Source of the DNA: Sphingobacteriales bacterium
GTDB taxonomy: Bacteria; Bacteroidota; Bacteroidia; Chitinophagales; Chitinophagaceae
Assembly: GCA_016192105.1 (NCBI GenBank)
Contig: JACPUV010000041.1
Span: 40,886 to 104,885, forward strand
Length of the DNA: 64,000 nt
Direction: 5' to 3'
The notes beneath the pieces are model-generated. The model did not search any database, had not been told where the DNA came from, and saw only the letters and a program-made list of their open reading frames with translations. The translations under genes were made by a program, and so were the position numbers. Shown here one piece after another: positions 54,094 to 61,989 of this stretch (within the stretch, counting starts at the first letter, position 1; each line of letters begins with the position of its first letter).

Positions 54094-54732
54094 TCATAGG
54101 GTTTTAGGGTTATTTAACTGCTTGTTGTATCTGTGCACTCTTTCTGTGAACTCATACACGGTGAGTGTGTCCGTGGTTAGGTTGGTCTTTGAGTGGTCGG
54201 ATAAATTGATCAGGACGCGGGAAAAGAAAGCCCGGTTCGCTGTGCTTTCGTCTCCGGCTTTTTCCTCTTCGGTCATTAACGCGGTGAGCTTTTCGGATTC
54301 CAGCTTCGCCCGCATTTTGAGCGCTCTTAGTCGCATAGCTGCGCGGTCCAGTTCCTTTTCGTACTCGTCCGGCTTTGATACGTCGAATTTAAAGTTCGCA
54401 CCTGTCCCGCGGTTGATCGCCTGGGCAAACTGCGGTACGTAATACTGTCGCATTAAGTCGATCAGCTCAGCGAGCGCGGCGAGCTTTGCCTCGTTCATAC
54501 TTACCGACCGGAGTAGTCCGATTTTCCGCTGCGTCTGCGGATTGTCGGCGCCCATTGCGTCGTTATATTGCCCGATCAGGTTCTCCAGCGCTTCGAGTAG
54601 TTGCTCGTTTGTAGGCTCCCCGCTGATCGTAAGCGCGTGCAGGTCTCCGTCGATCACGGCGTCGATAAACCGGGACAAAGGGCAGCGGTAAATGTCCGCG
54701 TAATACCTGGCGGGTGCTGCTATTCCCCCCAT
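54094..54732 (-). CDS. Hypothetical protein paralogous to its upstream neighbours
   Basis: 212 residues, helical. The N-terminal part has LTISGEPTNEQLLEALENLI (about 34-53), matching LIESGEPTPEELEAAHRELI in the preceding 166-aa product. The middle has FDVSKPDEYEKELDRAAMRL, matching LDVSKPFEFSEELDRIEADI in the 140-aa product. It thus looks like a fusion of both neighbours. It overlaps the upstream gene by 13 bases and lies directly before the tape-measure-like gene, where siphophages place tail-assembly chaperones. Function unknown. Confidence 0.75.
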   Translation of the reverse strand: MGGIAAPARYYADIYRCPLSRFIDAVIDGDLHALTISGEPTNEQLLEALENLIGQYNDAMGADNPQTQRKIGLLRSVSMNEAKLAALAELIDLMRQYYVPQFAQAINRGTGANFKFDVSKPDEYEKELDRAAMRLRALKMRAKLESEKLTALMTEEEKAGDESTANRAFFSRVLINLSDHSKTNLTTDTLTVYEFTERVHRYNKQLNNPKTL

Positions 54733-55220
54733 AAAATGAAGTCTTTCGGGTTAGTGTTTGTAACATGATCGGAAGAGTAGGCGATCAGGTCCAGCGCGCT
54801 AATGTCGTCGGGCCTTAGTTCGATACCTGCGGCCTTCTTCAAACGATACGCCCAAAGATGAACATAATTGAAAGGCAATGCCGGGGCTAACGAGCTAAAA
54901 CCATAGAGCGAACGGATCACGGTAACCTCGTCCATAATTGCGCCCTTTTCGCGCTCCGTGATATCCGGATCCTGCGCTCTTAACGCTAACAAGTCACCCG
55001 TTTTGCCGAGTAGGTTAGCGGCCTTTTCGGCAAAGTCGAGAATTAGTTCGCGGTGTGCCGCCTCCAGTTCCTCGGGAGTAGGTTCTCCGCTTTCGATTAA
55101 ATACTGTGGCTCTTTCAGGTAAAGCATAAGCTGCCCGAAGTTTAAACGGTCAATCTGTCGAATCAAAACCGGCGGCGTTCTCTGTTCTGCCACTGTTTCC
55201 GATACTAAAATCCATTTCAT
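54720..55220 (-). CDS. Hypothetical protein with the SGEPT block
   Basis: 166 residues, mainly helical. It contains LIESGEPTPEELEAAHRELI (about 41-60), shared with the 212-aa downstream product, and ends ...NPKDFILWGE. No known domain. Start ATG at 55218-55220 overlaps the previous stop (55217) by four bases; its own stop overlaps the next start by 13 bases. Tight coupling implies stoichiometric production with its neighbours. Confidence 0.75.
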   Translation of the reverse strand: MKWILVSETVAEQRTPPVLIRQIDRLNFGQLMLYLKEPQYLIESGEPTPEELEAAHRELILDFAEKAANLLGKTGDLLALRAQDPDITEREKGAIMDEVTVIRSLYGFSSLAPALPFNYVHLWAYRLKKAAGIELRPDDISALDLIAYSSDHVTNTNPKDFILWGE

Positions 55221-55639
55221 AAATAACGGCGTATAAGGTTATAAAATGCCTCGTTTTCCAGCTTCAACTCGAGGACCGGCGGGCGGTTCTTTTCGACGAA
55301 CTCGCGGAGCTTGTCCTCCCTGGTGTCGGCTTCATCGCGGATCTGCTGGATATCCGCCTCGATGCGGTCCAGCTCTTCGGAAAACTCGAAGGGCTTAGAT
55401 ACGTCGAGGGTCACGGCATTGCCCGTCAGCGTCGATAATACGCGGCGTGTGGCCGCTATCCGGGACGATGGCAGGAAATAGCTTAGCGTCGCGCCGGTTG
55501 CCGTCTGTACGCGCCTGAATGAGCGCAGGAGGTCCACAAGGGCGCCCGCTGTGTTTGCTCGGTCCTGGCAATCCTTTACGGCTCCGACAAGTGCCGCTAT
55601 TTTCGGCGCGTGCTGTTTTACGTAGGCCTGTGGTGTCAT
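55217..55639 (-). CDS. Hypothetical protein with the DVSKP block
   Basis: 140 residues. N-terminal helix bundle (about 1-70), then LDVSKPFEFSEELDRIEADI (about 78-97) with a following heptad-like helix, paralogous to the 212-aa product. It ends ENEAFYNLIRRYL. It overlaps both neighbouring genes by four bases. No known family; possibly structural or assembly-related. Confidence 0.75.
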   Translation of the reverse strand: MTPQAYVKQHAPKIAALVGAVKDCQDRANTAGALVDLLRSFRRVQTATGATLSYFLPSSRIAATRRVLSTLTGNAVTLDVSKPFEFSEELDRIEADIQQIRDEADTREDKLREFVEKNRPPVLELKLENEAFYNLIRRYL

Positions 55640-55920
55640 TGTGCAAACTGTTTGAGTTTCTCCCGGATAGCGTTTGCCTGGTCACCGGTGCCGAAGCCCA
55701 TAGACTGCAGGTTATCCAGCTGCCGGGTTAAATTGCTTTTCTCGGTTGCCATGTTAGCGGCGAGCGTTGCCTCGTTCGTTACTATGTAGCTGCCGAGTTC
55801 GTTAGGGCTGATCCGGTCGGCTTTAGCGGCTTTCTCCAGCGCTTCCAGGTCATGCGGCCGGGTTCCCGGTGCTCGCATGGCTTTGTAAAAGTTGTAGGCG
55901 TGATCTTTAATGTCTGCCAT
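55636..55920 (-). CDS. Small helical hypothetical protein
   Basis: 94 residues, hydrophilic and helical, beginning MADIKDHAYNFYKAMRAPGT. No signal, membrane segment or recognised motif. Overlaps the next gene by four bases and lies 25 bp after the Gly-rich gene upstream. Part of the element's long minus-strand operon. Confidence 0.7.
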   Translation of the reverse strand: MADIKDHAYNFYKAMRAPGTRPHDLEALEKAAKADRISPNELGSYIVTNEATLAANMATEKSNLTRQLDNLQSMGFGTGDQANAIREKLKQFAQ

Positions 55921-55945
55921 AGGTTTGAATTTTTTCGGTTACTCA

Positions 55946-56284
55946 TTAGGGTTTGAAAATGCCGGAATAAAACGGGCTTTTGCCGGATCCCTTTAGCGGC
56001 ACGTGCGGACCGCGACGGCGACTTTCACGGAAAGGCCCGCCGCCTCCGCCGGACGAAGTAGTCCGCAGAATAATATCGGCGGGATCCTCTTCACCTTCGG
56101 CGAGGTAGTACTCAAATACCAGGTTTCCGGGGTTTGTCAATCTGCCAGCGTTAAGCGCTGCGACCTGTTCGGCTGTCAGGTTTACTGCCTTTACCGCTTC
56201 ACCGGTCCGACTGAATGAAACTATTGTCGTCCCGTCCTCCTGCGGTGTTTCCTGCCTTGCGAATTTTACTTTATTGTATTTCAT
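55946..56284 (-). CDS. QAA-LN repeat-domain protein, one copy, Gly-rich tail
   Basis: 112 residues from ATG 56284. One domain of about 70 residues (NKVKFARQE to EEDPADIIL) with the core VNLTAEQVAALNAGRLTN, homologous to domains in the next two genes upstream. The tail is glycine- and arginine-rich (SSGGGGGPFRESRRRGPH). Starts one base after the stop of its paralogue. Function unknown; possible small structural or decoration protein. Confidence 0.7.
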   Translation of the reverse strand: MKYNKVKFARQETPQEDGTTIVSFSRTGEAVKAVNLTAEQVAALNAGRLTNPGNLVFEYYLAEGEEDPADIILRTTSSGGGGGPFRESRRRGPHVPLKGSGKSPFYSGIFKP

Positions 56285-56285
56285 T

Positions 56286-56741
56286 TTATGCCGCAGGTTT
56301 GCCGAGCGTGATCCGTTTCGGTCCCGGCTCATTATCAAAAGTCAAATAGTCGAAAACGATATTCCCGGCGTGCTCCATTTTACCAGCGTTCAGCGTCTTT
56401 GCCTGGGCAGGTGTAACCTTCACGCGCTTAGCCTCGCCGGTCTTTACGAAGGCCACGACGATACTGCCGTCCTCTCTGCTGTACTCTTCGCGCCGGAACG
56501 TAACCTGGTTAAATTCACGGACCTGATTTAAATGGATCGGCTCGGGATCCGGTTCGCTGTCCAGCTGGAAAAAGTAAGTCGGCTCACATTTACCGTCCAG
56601 CGTATTGCGGTAATTCAGTGCGTTTAATTGCGCGGCCTGTTCGGCGGTGATTTCGATCTCGTCGACTTTGCCGATACGGTCGAAAGTGATTTTGTCCGGA
56701 GTAATTACCGGCACAAAAGAAACGGTGTTATATACTGTCAT
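56286..56741 (-). CDS. QAA-LN repeat-domain protein, two copies
   Basis: 151 residues made of two homologous domains: about 5-70 (core IEITAEQAAQLNALNYRN) and about 77-147 (core VKVTPAQAKTLNAGKMEH, ending PGPKRITLG). The second domain is closest to the single domain of the downstream 112-aa product. No known family. Co-transcribed with both homologues. Confidence 0.75.
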   Translation of the reverse strand: MTVYNTVSFVPVITPDKITFDRIGKVDEIEITAEQAAQLNALNYRNTLDGKCEPTYFFQLDSEPDPEPIHLNQVREFNQVTFRREEYSREDGSIVVAFVKTGEAKRVKVTPAQAKTLNAGKMEHAGNIVFDYLTFDNEPGPKRITLGKPAA

Positions 56742-56770
56742 AGATAAAAGGGTTTTTAAAGTGAGTGTTA

Positions 56771-57295
56771 TTAAAGGAAAAACGGCTCGACCTTAGTCGT
56801 TCCGGGTTTCAGGTACAGGGAAAAACGGCGGTTATCATTTTGCCTTACCCCTAAATTCAAAACCGCGGCCTGGTGTGCGGTGATTAGCACGCGTTCCCGC
56901 TTTACCTGGAAAACGATAAATGTTTTTGCCTGTCTGCCTTCGATGGTTTTAATTCCGTCGAACATGATATCCGCCTCCTGAAAAACCTCGGGAGTATTTT
57001 CGCGGATCGCGTCGTCCGGGAAATAATAGTTCTCAGGCTCTTTACCGCCCTGCGCAATCAACTCTTCCAGCTCGCTTTCGCTGAACTTCGTCGAAACTTT
57101 GTAGCCGAGTTTCTCAGCTTCGGCGATAAGTTGTTTTTTCGGTTTACCGCTGCCGTTGTTCTTTCCATCCGGTACGAAGTCGCCCGGTGTTTCTCCGGCT
57201 GATTCGATAAGCGCCTCCAGTTCGGCGGCTGTTGCTCCCGCGGTTTCAAATCCCAGGGCTTCAGCCTGCGCGATAAGGATTTCTTTTTTTGCCAT
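56771..57295 (-). CDS. HeH/SAP-like helices plus a QAA-LN domain
   Basis: 174 residues. Two short helix-extended-helix units at the N-terminus (KKEILIAQAEALGFE, about 3-17, and KKQLIAEAEKLGYK, about 53-66), each followed by an ELEALI/ELEELI helix, as in HeH/SAP domains of phage proteins. The C-terminal part (about 100-174) has VLITAHQAAVLNLGVRQND, a divergent member of the domain in the two genes below. Possibly DNA- or virion-associated; function unknown. Confidence 0.7.
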   Translation of the reverse strand: MAKKEILIAQAEALGFETAGATAAELEALIESAGETPGDFVPDGKNNGSGKPKKQLIAEAEKLGYKVSTKFSESELEELIAQGGKEPENYYFPDDAIRENTPEVFQEADIMFDGIKTIEGRQAKTFIVFQVKRERVLITAHQAAVLNLGVRQNDNRRFSLYLKPGTTKVEPFFL

Positions 57296-57365
57296 TTTGT
57301 TACTTTTTAAGTTGAAGTTTCCCCCGAAATAAGCCCCGAGGGATTTAGGCTTTTGTTATCTGTTA

Positions 57366-57755
57366 TCAATCAATATTTTCGCCGTTCTCCTTTGATCCTG
57401 TAAGGATTAACGCCTCGTTTTCCAGCCGCATGATGTCGTAAATAAACTCGACCAGGGACCGGCGGATCTGTGCGGCATCTGACGTCTGCGGGACCAGCGA
57501 TAAAAGCCCGGAGACTGAGACGAACCGCTCGCGGCGACCGAGTCCGGCGTGAATATCCCGGAACTCTGAAAGGGCGAGCTTATGCCGCAGCTTGCGCGGC
57601 TTAATCAACCGGTAAAATCGAAACACGTCGTCGACACTGATCAGCCACTCCCGGCCTTTGTACCAATCCTCCCGGACCGTTACAATCCGCAATAAGCTGG
57701 ACTGTTTACCGTACTGTATCGGCGCCCATTTCAGGCGGTCAAGTTTTGCGCTCAT
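57366..57755 (-). CDS. Hypothetical basic protein of the integrated element
   Basis: 129 residues, basic N-terminal two thirds (KWAPIQYGKQSSLLRIV, IKPRKLRHKLALSEFRDI), acidic end. No recognised domain. Its ATG overlaps the stop of the primase gene in an ATGA, so it is coupled to replication genes. Possibly a replication accessory factor; this is inference from position. Confidence 0.65.
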   Translation of the reverse strand: MSAKLDRLKWAPIQYGKQSSLLRIVTVREDWYKGREWLISVDDVFRFYRLIKPRKLRHKLALSEFRDIHAGLGRRERFVSVSGLLSLVPQTSDAAQIRRSLVEFIYDIMRLENEALILTGSKENGENID

Positions 57756-58705
57756 ATCGGCTCTTTAAAATCGTTTTCGGGTCCGTCGATCTGCTCCAGG
57801 TAACGGGCGGCTTTTGCTGTGTCGCCGTCATGCTCCAGTAAGCAGAATATTTGAAAAGGGTTATATCCTTTGTGTTCTTTAAAGGGTTCGGCGCTGCTGG
57901 TGAAAACGTAAAACACGCCTTCCCGGCTATCAAATTCGGCGGAGACTCCGGAGTCTTTACCGGGCCGCGTGAAATAGGTTTTGGTTCCCTTTACGGAGTC
58001 AATGGACCAGCCGTGTTTTTCCAGTACCTCGATAAAGTGATCCGTCGTATTATACCGGGCGAATACATTGTCCGCAGACGCTTCGCCGTCCCTTTTCGCG
58101 GGCCGCTTTACCTCTTCGATAGTTTCATAAACCGGGACGGCTTTCGGGTTTAAATACGGCGCCGGATCGAATGTGGCAAAACGCAACCGGGTCACGTCCT
58201 TGCAGGCCGGATCTATTGTTATTCCGCGAAGGGTAAAATACTTTTCGATGGCGTCGAAGTGCTCGCGGTGCTTTTCCGGATAGGCCAAAGGGATCAGGGC
58301 AAAAAAGCCGTTTCCACTCGCCGAGGTGAACACGGCCGCAACATTTACGACTTTTGCCAGTTCGGTTTTTAGTTCGGCGAAATTTGATATTTCGGGGTTA
58401 TGCTTTGCGTCGATATCCACGCACAAAAAACCGGTGTGCTCAAACTCCGAACCCTTTCTGCGGCGTTCGCCTTTCTTGAATAAGGCCGAGGGGGTGAAGG
58501 ATGGCAACTGCGTTTTGATCTTATCCTTTTCGGCCTGAGTCCCGGCCGACCTCAATCGTTCAATTTTAGTCCGATTTTTCTCGGATGTGACGGTCTCGAT
58601 AAAAACGCAACTGCCTTTCGGGGCAGATGGAAAAACGAGGCTCCCGTCCGGAGCTGGTCGAGCGCCGGGGAATATCGAACATTCAAAATTTAGGTCGTGT
58701 CTCAT
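57752..58705 (-). CDS. VirE N-terminal-domain (primase-like) replication protein
   Basis: 317 residues from ATG 58705. The N-terminal half resembles the VirE_N/BT4734-like domain found in primase-helicases of Bacteroidota mobile elements: GFLCVDIDAKHNPEI (acidic DID motif, about 93-107) and VAAVFTSASGNGFFALIPL (about 122-140), followed by FDAIEKYFTLRGITIDPACKDVTRLRFATFDP. The C-terminal part may be a short accessory domain. Probably primes replication with the downstream-acting RepA-like ATPase encoded 58 bp upstream. Confidence 0.8.
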   Translation of the reverse strand: MRHDLNFECSIFPGARPAPDGSLVFPSAPKGSCVFIETVTSEKNRTKIERLRSAGTQAEKDKIKTQLPSFTPSALFKKGERRRKGSEFEHTGFLCVDIDAKHNPEISNFAELKTELAKVVNVAAVFTSASGNGFFALIPLAYPEKHREHFDAIEKYFTLRGITIDPACKDVTRLRFATFDPAPYLNPKAVPVYETIEEVKRPAKRDGEASADNVFARYNTTDHFIEVLEKHGWSIDSVKGTKTYFTRPGKDSGVSAEFDSREGVFYVFTSSAEPFKEHKGYNPFQIFCLLEHDGDTAKAARYLEQIDGPENDFKEPI

Positions 58706-58727
58706 ATAGGTCAAAAAAATGTAGGTC

Positions 58728-58759
58728 GTAGGGCGCCTTCATATATAGGGGCGCCCTAC
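58728..58759 (-). other. Strong intercistronic hairpin
   Basis: GTAGGGCGCC and GGCGCCCTAC pair perfectly over a 12-base loop in the gap between the ATPase and primase genes. A run of seven T follows on the minus strand about 14 bases later. Possible partial terminator, RNA-processing site or protein site. Confidence 0.65.
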
Positions 58760-58762
58760 ATT

Positions 58763-59884
58763 TTACGAAAGGGGCGGTCGCCCATTTTCCGCCCTTTCCG
58801 CCCTTTTTATTACTAATCTGTACGGGTCCGTCTTACCGGGTCCGATTTTCTCGATTAACTCGTTAGCGATCATCCGCCGGAACTCGTCTTTTGCGGTCGT
58901 TTCCTTCACGTCCCGGATTGCCTGTATTTTCAATATTATTTTCCCATGGGGGAGTGTGTCGTGGCCCTCAAAAACTTGGTGGGTGAGGGAGGTTAACGCA
59001 ATGCTTTTTTCCCTCGCCTGGACTGCGTTACTTTTCGGATCGTCGCAGGCCGTGTGATATCCTTTGTACTGGTCATAGGTGAAGTGAATTAGCGGGGCGT
59101 CCTTCATTCCAGCTTTACGGAGTAGTTTCGGGGAAAGGGTCGAAACGTCGCCCTCCCTGGTCACGTTAATAAGCCCGTAGCATTTACGCTGCAGATCGCT
59201 GCCGAAGTGGCCGCGCTCTTTTTCTCCGCCGGGGTTCGTGTGCACTACGATAATAACCGGGCAATTATACAGCGTCGAAAGGCGCATAAAAAAGAGCACC
59301 GCCTCTGTGCTTTCCTGTTCGTCGTTAACGGATTTCAGATAGTCCGCGCCGCCGTCGATAACGATAACGTGGATCCCTCCGGTCGCTGCGGCTGCGGCCT
59401 CACATAAACTGCCGGTGAACTTTATTTTGTCTTTGGGTGACAGCTCCCGGATATTGTGAGCGAAAAAGTTATCCGGAGTCCGGGTAATACCGGCGCGGCT
59501 GTGGATTGTCTTAACCTGGTATTGCTGATCGGCTGCGGCCTGTTCGGTGTCGAGGTAGATAACTGCTTTCCCGTTTGCAGGGAGCGCTTTTACGCCTGCA
59601 ATTCCGTCGCACTCCCAACCGTCGGGGGTTAGCGTTTGCGCTAAAATTGCGCTAATTGCTCCCGTTTTCCCGCCCTTTGCCGGACCTGATACCGCAGAAA
59701 CATTTTCACGGGCTGCAAAGGCCGCGCTTTCGATAAATACAACAGGTTCCGCTTGCGGGTAGTGGCCCTCGGCGGTGATCCGGTGAAGGTTCAAAATATC
59801 CGGCTCGGCTTCGTCGATCTTTGCGATCTCGAATAAAACGTCGTCGATATTTTCGCCCTCGGCTATGTGTACCGGTTTGCTCAT
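58763..59884 (-). CDS. RepA-like AAA/RecA-fold ATPase
   Basis: 373 residues. Walker A VSGPAKGGKTGA (about 65-76), a second motif IYLDTEQAAADQQYQ, Walker B HVIVIDGGADYLKS, and a polar motif VIIVVHTNPGGEKERGHFGSDLQRKC. This is the RecA/DnaB-like core of plasmid RepA helicases (AAA_25 type). It would unwind or load at the element's origin. ATGA overlap with the HTH gene upstream. The C-terminal 90 residues are a helical extension. Confidence 0.88.
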   Translation of the reverse strand: MSKPVHIAEGENIDDVLFEIAKIDEAEPDILNLHRITAEGHYPQAEPVVFIESAAFAARENVSAVSGPAKGGKTGAISAILAQTLTPDGWECDGIAGVKALPANGKAVIYLDTEQAAADQQYQVKTIHSRAGITRTPDNFFAHNIRELSPKDKIKFTGSLCEAAAAATGGIHVIVIDGGADYLKSVNDEQESTEAVLFFMRLSTLYNCPVIIVVHTNPGGEKERGHFGSDLQRKCYGLINVTREGDVSTLSPKLLRKAGMKDAPLIHFTYDQYKGYHTACDDPKSNAVQAREKSIALTSLTHQVFEGHDTLPHGKIILKIQAIRDVKETTAKDEFRRMIANELIEKIGPGKTDPYRLVIKRAERAENGRPPLS

Positions 59885-60177
59885 TTGCCTACGTTAACCG
59901 GGTTCAGCGCTGCGTCGATCTCTGCGACCTTGTAAAGTTTCCGGCGGCCTAAACGGTACGCGCGGATCAGTCCGGACGACACGTGAACTTTAAGCGTTGG
60001 CGGGGTTATTTTCAACCGGCGGCATACTTCCTTACCGGTCAAATATTGGTGCGGTTCGATCTTTTTATCGGCGGGAAGTGTTACGGGCTGCGCCGCTGCT
60101 AACTCTTCGCGGATCGTCTGTTTTATCCGTTCCAGTAGTTCGGAAATTTGTATCGGGGAGAGTAAAACATCTTGCAT
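59881..60177 (-). CDS. Helix-turn-helix (MerR/excisionase-type) protein
   Basis: 98 residues from ATG 60177. N-terminal helix (QISELLERIKQTIREELA) and a C-terminal winged HTH of the Bacteroidota excisionase/HTH_17 type: YLTGKEVCRRLKITPPTLKVHVSSGLIRAYRLGRRKLYKVAEIDAAL (about 45-90). Commonly placed before RepA-like ATPases in such elements, acting as regulator or directionality factor. Preceded by a hairpin at 60188-60212. Confidence 0.88.
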   Translation of the reverse strand: MQDVLLSPIQISELLERIKQTIREELAAAQPVTLPADKKIEPHQYLTGKEVCRRLKITPPTLKVHVSSGLIRAYRLGRRKLYKVAEIDAALNPVNVGK

Positions 60178-60187
60178 GATGTAAAAG

Positions 60188-60212
60188 TAGCCCACCTTTA
60201 AGGGGTGGGCTA
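60188..60212 (-). terminator. Hairpin upstream of the HTH gene
   Basis: TAGCCCACC and GGTGGGCTA pair perfectly around seven bases; on the minus strand CTTTTA follows. It may terminate the upstream transcript, or separate early and late parts of the operon. TACTTTTA, one base from the -7 consensus, lies at 60183-60190. Confidence 0.6.
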
Positions 60213-60254
60213 ATTATCCGATGCGATGAAAATGCGAAGTTTCGCAAAGTCGTA

Positions 60255-61151
60255 TTATTCAATATCACGAAGGCGCGAGATTATCTCCTTTATTTTATCG
60301 CTGTACTCCTTTTCCCGTTTTCCGGGTTTTAAATCTTCGAAAGTCCTCGAAGAAATTTCCTGGTTTACTAATCGCTCCGCAAGGTCGTGCTTTGCTTTGC
60401 CGGTGGGCGCGGCGTCTAATGTGAAGCCGTTACTTTTATCGCCCAAATAAGATAAAAGCAAATTCAACCGATTGTAGGGCAAAACTTGTCTTTGATAGCT
60501 CCCGTTTTCATCGATTACACCGCAGATTTTCAATACGTCGATCACTTGGTCGCCCTTTTCGTCCGACGTAAAAAAGTTGCCATATTTCAGGGAGTCGTTT
60601 TTCTCGTGCTGTGGGAAAACATTCTCCGAAATTCGGTTTTTAGCGAAACTAACGGCAATTCCGTGCATGACCTGTTCGGCAAACCTCCGGACTATTTGAG
60701 CGGCGGTTAATTTCGGGAAGAGTATAGCCCATAATGAGTTTTCAAAGATTGTCGAGCAAATGATCCGCGTATCGAAACGCCTTTCCGCTAATTTATACGC
60801 TGTTATAAAAGGGAGTTCGATTTTATACGGGCTGTGCGCGAATTTTTCCGGGTAGAAATTCAGATCGTAACCTCCCGGCTCACCGCTGGAAAAGTAAAAC
60901 CGATAACCTTCAAGTTCCACTAACTCGCGTTTTAAAAAAGCCTCTTTTTCCTGCCTGGTGTGTGTCTTTGCCAGCCTGTGTCCGAACTCCGGGCAGGCTA
61001 TTTCGATAATCTTATCGACTTTAGCCCGTGCGATTAGGTGAAGCTGGTCGGCTATATTCCCGATTTTAACGCGCTCGATTAGCTGGTCGAAAATCCGCTC
61101 GTCCCAGCTGTCGACTAACGCGGCCCGGAGTTCCTTCGTTTCAATGCTCAT
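60255..61151 (-). CDS. Hypothetical protein of the integrated element (298 aa)
   Basis: 298 residues, soluble, with an N-terminal helical region (about 1-85), a mixed middle (GYRFYFSSGEPGGYDLNFYPE; FITAYKLAERRFD) and a lysine-rich helical C-terminus (FEDLKPGKREKEYSDKIKEI). No catalytic motif I recognise. It contains no SGEPT-type domain beyond a chance SSGEPG. Codon use is AT-richer than its neighbours. It lies between the HTH gene and the small genes next to the integrase. Confidence 0.7.
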   Translation of the reverse strand: MSIETKELRAALVDSWDERIFDQLIERVKIGNIADQLHLIARAKVDKIIEIACPEFGHRLAKTHTRQEKEAFLKRELVELEGYRFYFSSGEPGGYDLNFYPEKFAHSPYKIELPFITAYKLAERRFDTRIICSTIFENSLWAILFPKLTAAQIVRRFAEQVMHGIAVSFAKNRISENVFPQHEKNDSLKYGNFFTSDEKGDQVIDVLKICGVIDENGSYQRQVLPYNRLNLLLSYLGDKSNGFTLDAAPTGKAKHDLAERLVNQEISSRTFEDLKPGKREKEYSDKIKEIISRLRDIE

Positions 61152-61152
61152 T

Positions 61153-61569
61153 TTATGCGGCTTTATTTACGGTGCTGTTTAACCATGCGGACTGAGCGAG
61201 GGCGTACAGTTTCGCGATCAATTCTAGTTCGGCGATCATGTCGTCGGCGTCCAGTTGTAAGGATATCGACCGGCAGAACGCGGGCAATTCACCGGCTGCA
61301 TCGTAAAATTCGCGGGGGTCGATCACGTCAAACATTCCGTTAAACGAGTCCAGCAGTCGCGCCTCGGCTGTTTTCCGGCTGTTCTCGGCCTTATATTCAA
61401 AAAGCGGGACAACTAAGCAAGACGATAATAAACTCAGGTGAAGAGGCCGCAGCGTCTTTGTGGCCGGCTTTTCAGCGGAGGCGAGAACCTCGAAACAATG
61501 ATTGATAAAAGCCTGGAGGGCGGAGGGGTTGAACGCTGTGAGCGTTTCGGGGGTTGTGATAGATTTCAT
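61153..61569 (-). CDS. Hypothetical helical protein (138 aa)
   Basis: 138 residues from ATG 61569, mostly helical, beginning MKSITTPETLTAFNPSALQAF and ending WLNSTVNKAA. No known domain. Its start lies directly downstream of the palindrome at 61574-61589, suggesting control at that point. One base separates its stop from the next ATG. Confidence 0.65.
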   Translation of the reverse strand: MKSITTPETLTAFNPSALQAFINHCFEVLASAEKPATKTLRPLHLSLLSSCLVVPLFEYKAENSRKTAEARLLDSFNGMFDVIDPREFYDAAGELPAFCRSISLQLDADDMIAELELIAKLYALAQSAWLNSTVNKAA

Positions 61570-61573
61570 AAAT

Positions 61574-61589
61574 TTGTAAGGTATTACAA
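61574..61589. promoter_or_regulatory. Operator-like palindrome TTGTAA-N4-TTACAA
   Basis: Six-base arms around GGTA, five bases upstream of the ATG at 61569. An imperfect hairpin followed by six T lies just upstream (about 61590-61625), consistent with a promoter/terminator switch here. Confidence 0.5.
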
Positions 61590-61632
61590 GGTTAAAAAAT
61601 GAGCCTCGGCGGTTGCATCCGTCGGGGTTCAT

Positions 61633-61977
61633 TTATTTCATTGAGATAAAACGGGTGAAAACGCGTATTGCGGTTTTTGCTTTGACCGGATCGATCCTGC
61701 CAGCATCGGCAGCGCGCTGGATCCCACCGCTGACCTGCAGCCCGAAATAAAAGCGCTCTTCCGGGTCCAAAATACTTTTCCAGTTCTTACTCAAAACCGC
61801 TGCGGCGTCTGCCGGTGCGAGGGCTTCGGTTTGTTTCAGCGGACCGGCAAACAGATTGCGCAATGCGGTTGCTGGTTTGCTGATCCTGGCGGCTTTCATT
61901 ATGCCGGCCATTTCGATTAGCTCGTCCGGTGTTGTTTTAGTTCGCACGAACGCGACGAACTGTTTTAATCTTGGCAT
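61633..61977 (-). CDS. Hypothetical small helical protein next to the integrase
   Basis: 114 residues, basic N-terminus (MPRLKQFVAFVRTKTTPDEL) and helical body ending FTRFISMK. It begins 12 bp after the integrase stop, so it is co-transcribed and could be a recombination accessory or regulator. No motif recognised. Confidence 0.65.
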   Translation of the reverse strand: MPRLKQFVAFVRTKTTPDELIEMAGIMKAARISKPATALRNLFAGPLKQTEALAPADAAAVLSKNWKSILDPEERFYFGLQVSGGIQRAADAGRIDPVKAKTAIRVFTRFISMK

Positions 61978-61989
61978 ATAATTGAAATT

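Noticed and set aside
55946..56338. Longer start (56338) for the Gly-rich QAA-LN protein
   Set aside because: It would overlap the upstream gene by over 50 bases and adds residues outside the shared domain; the ATG at 56284 follows the upstream stop by one base.
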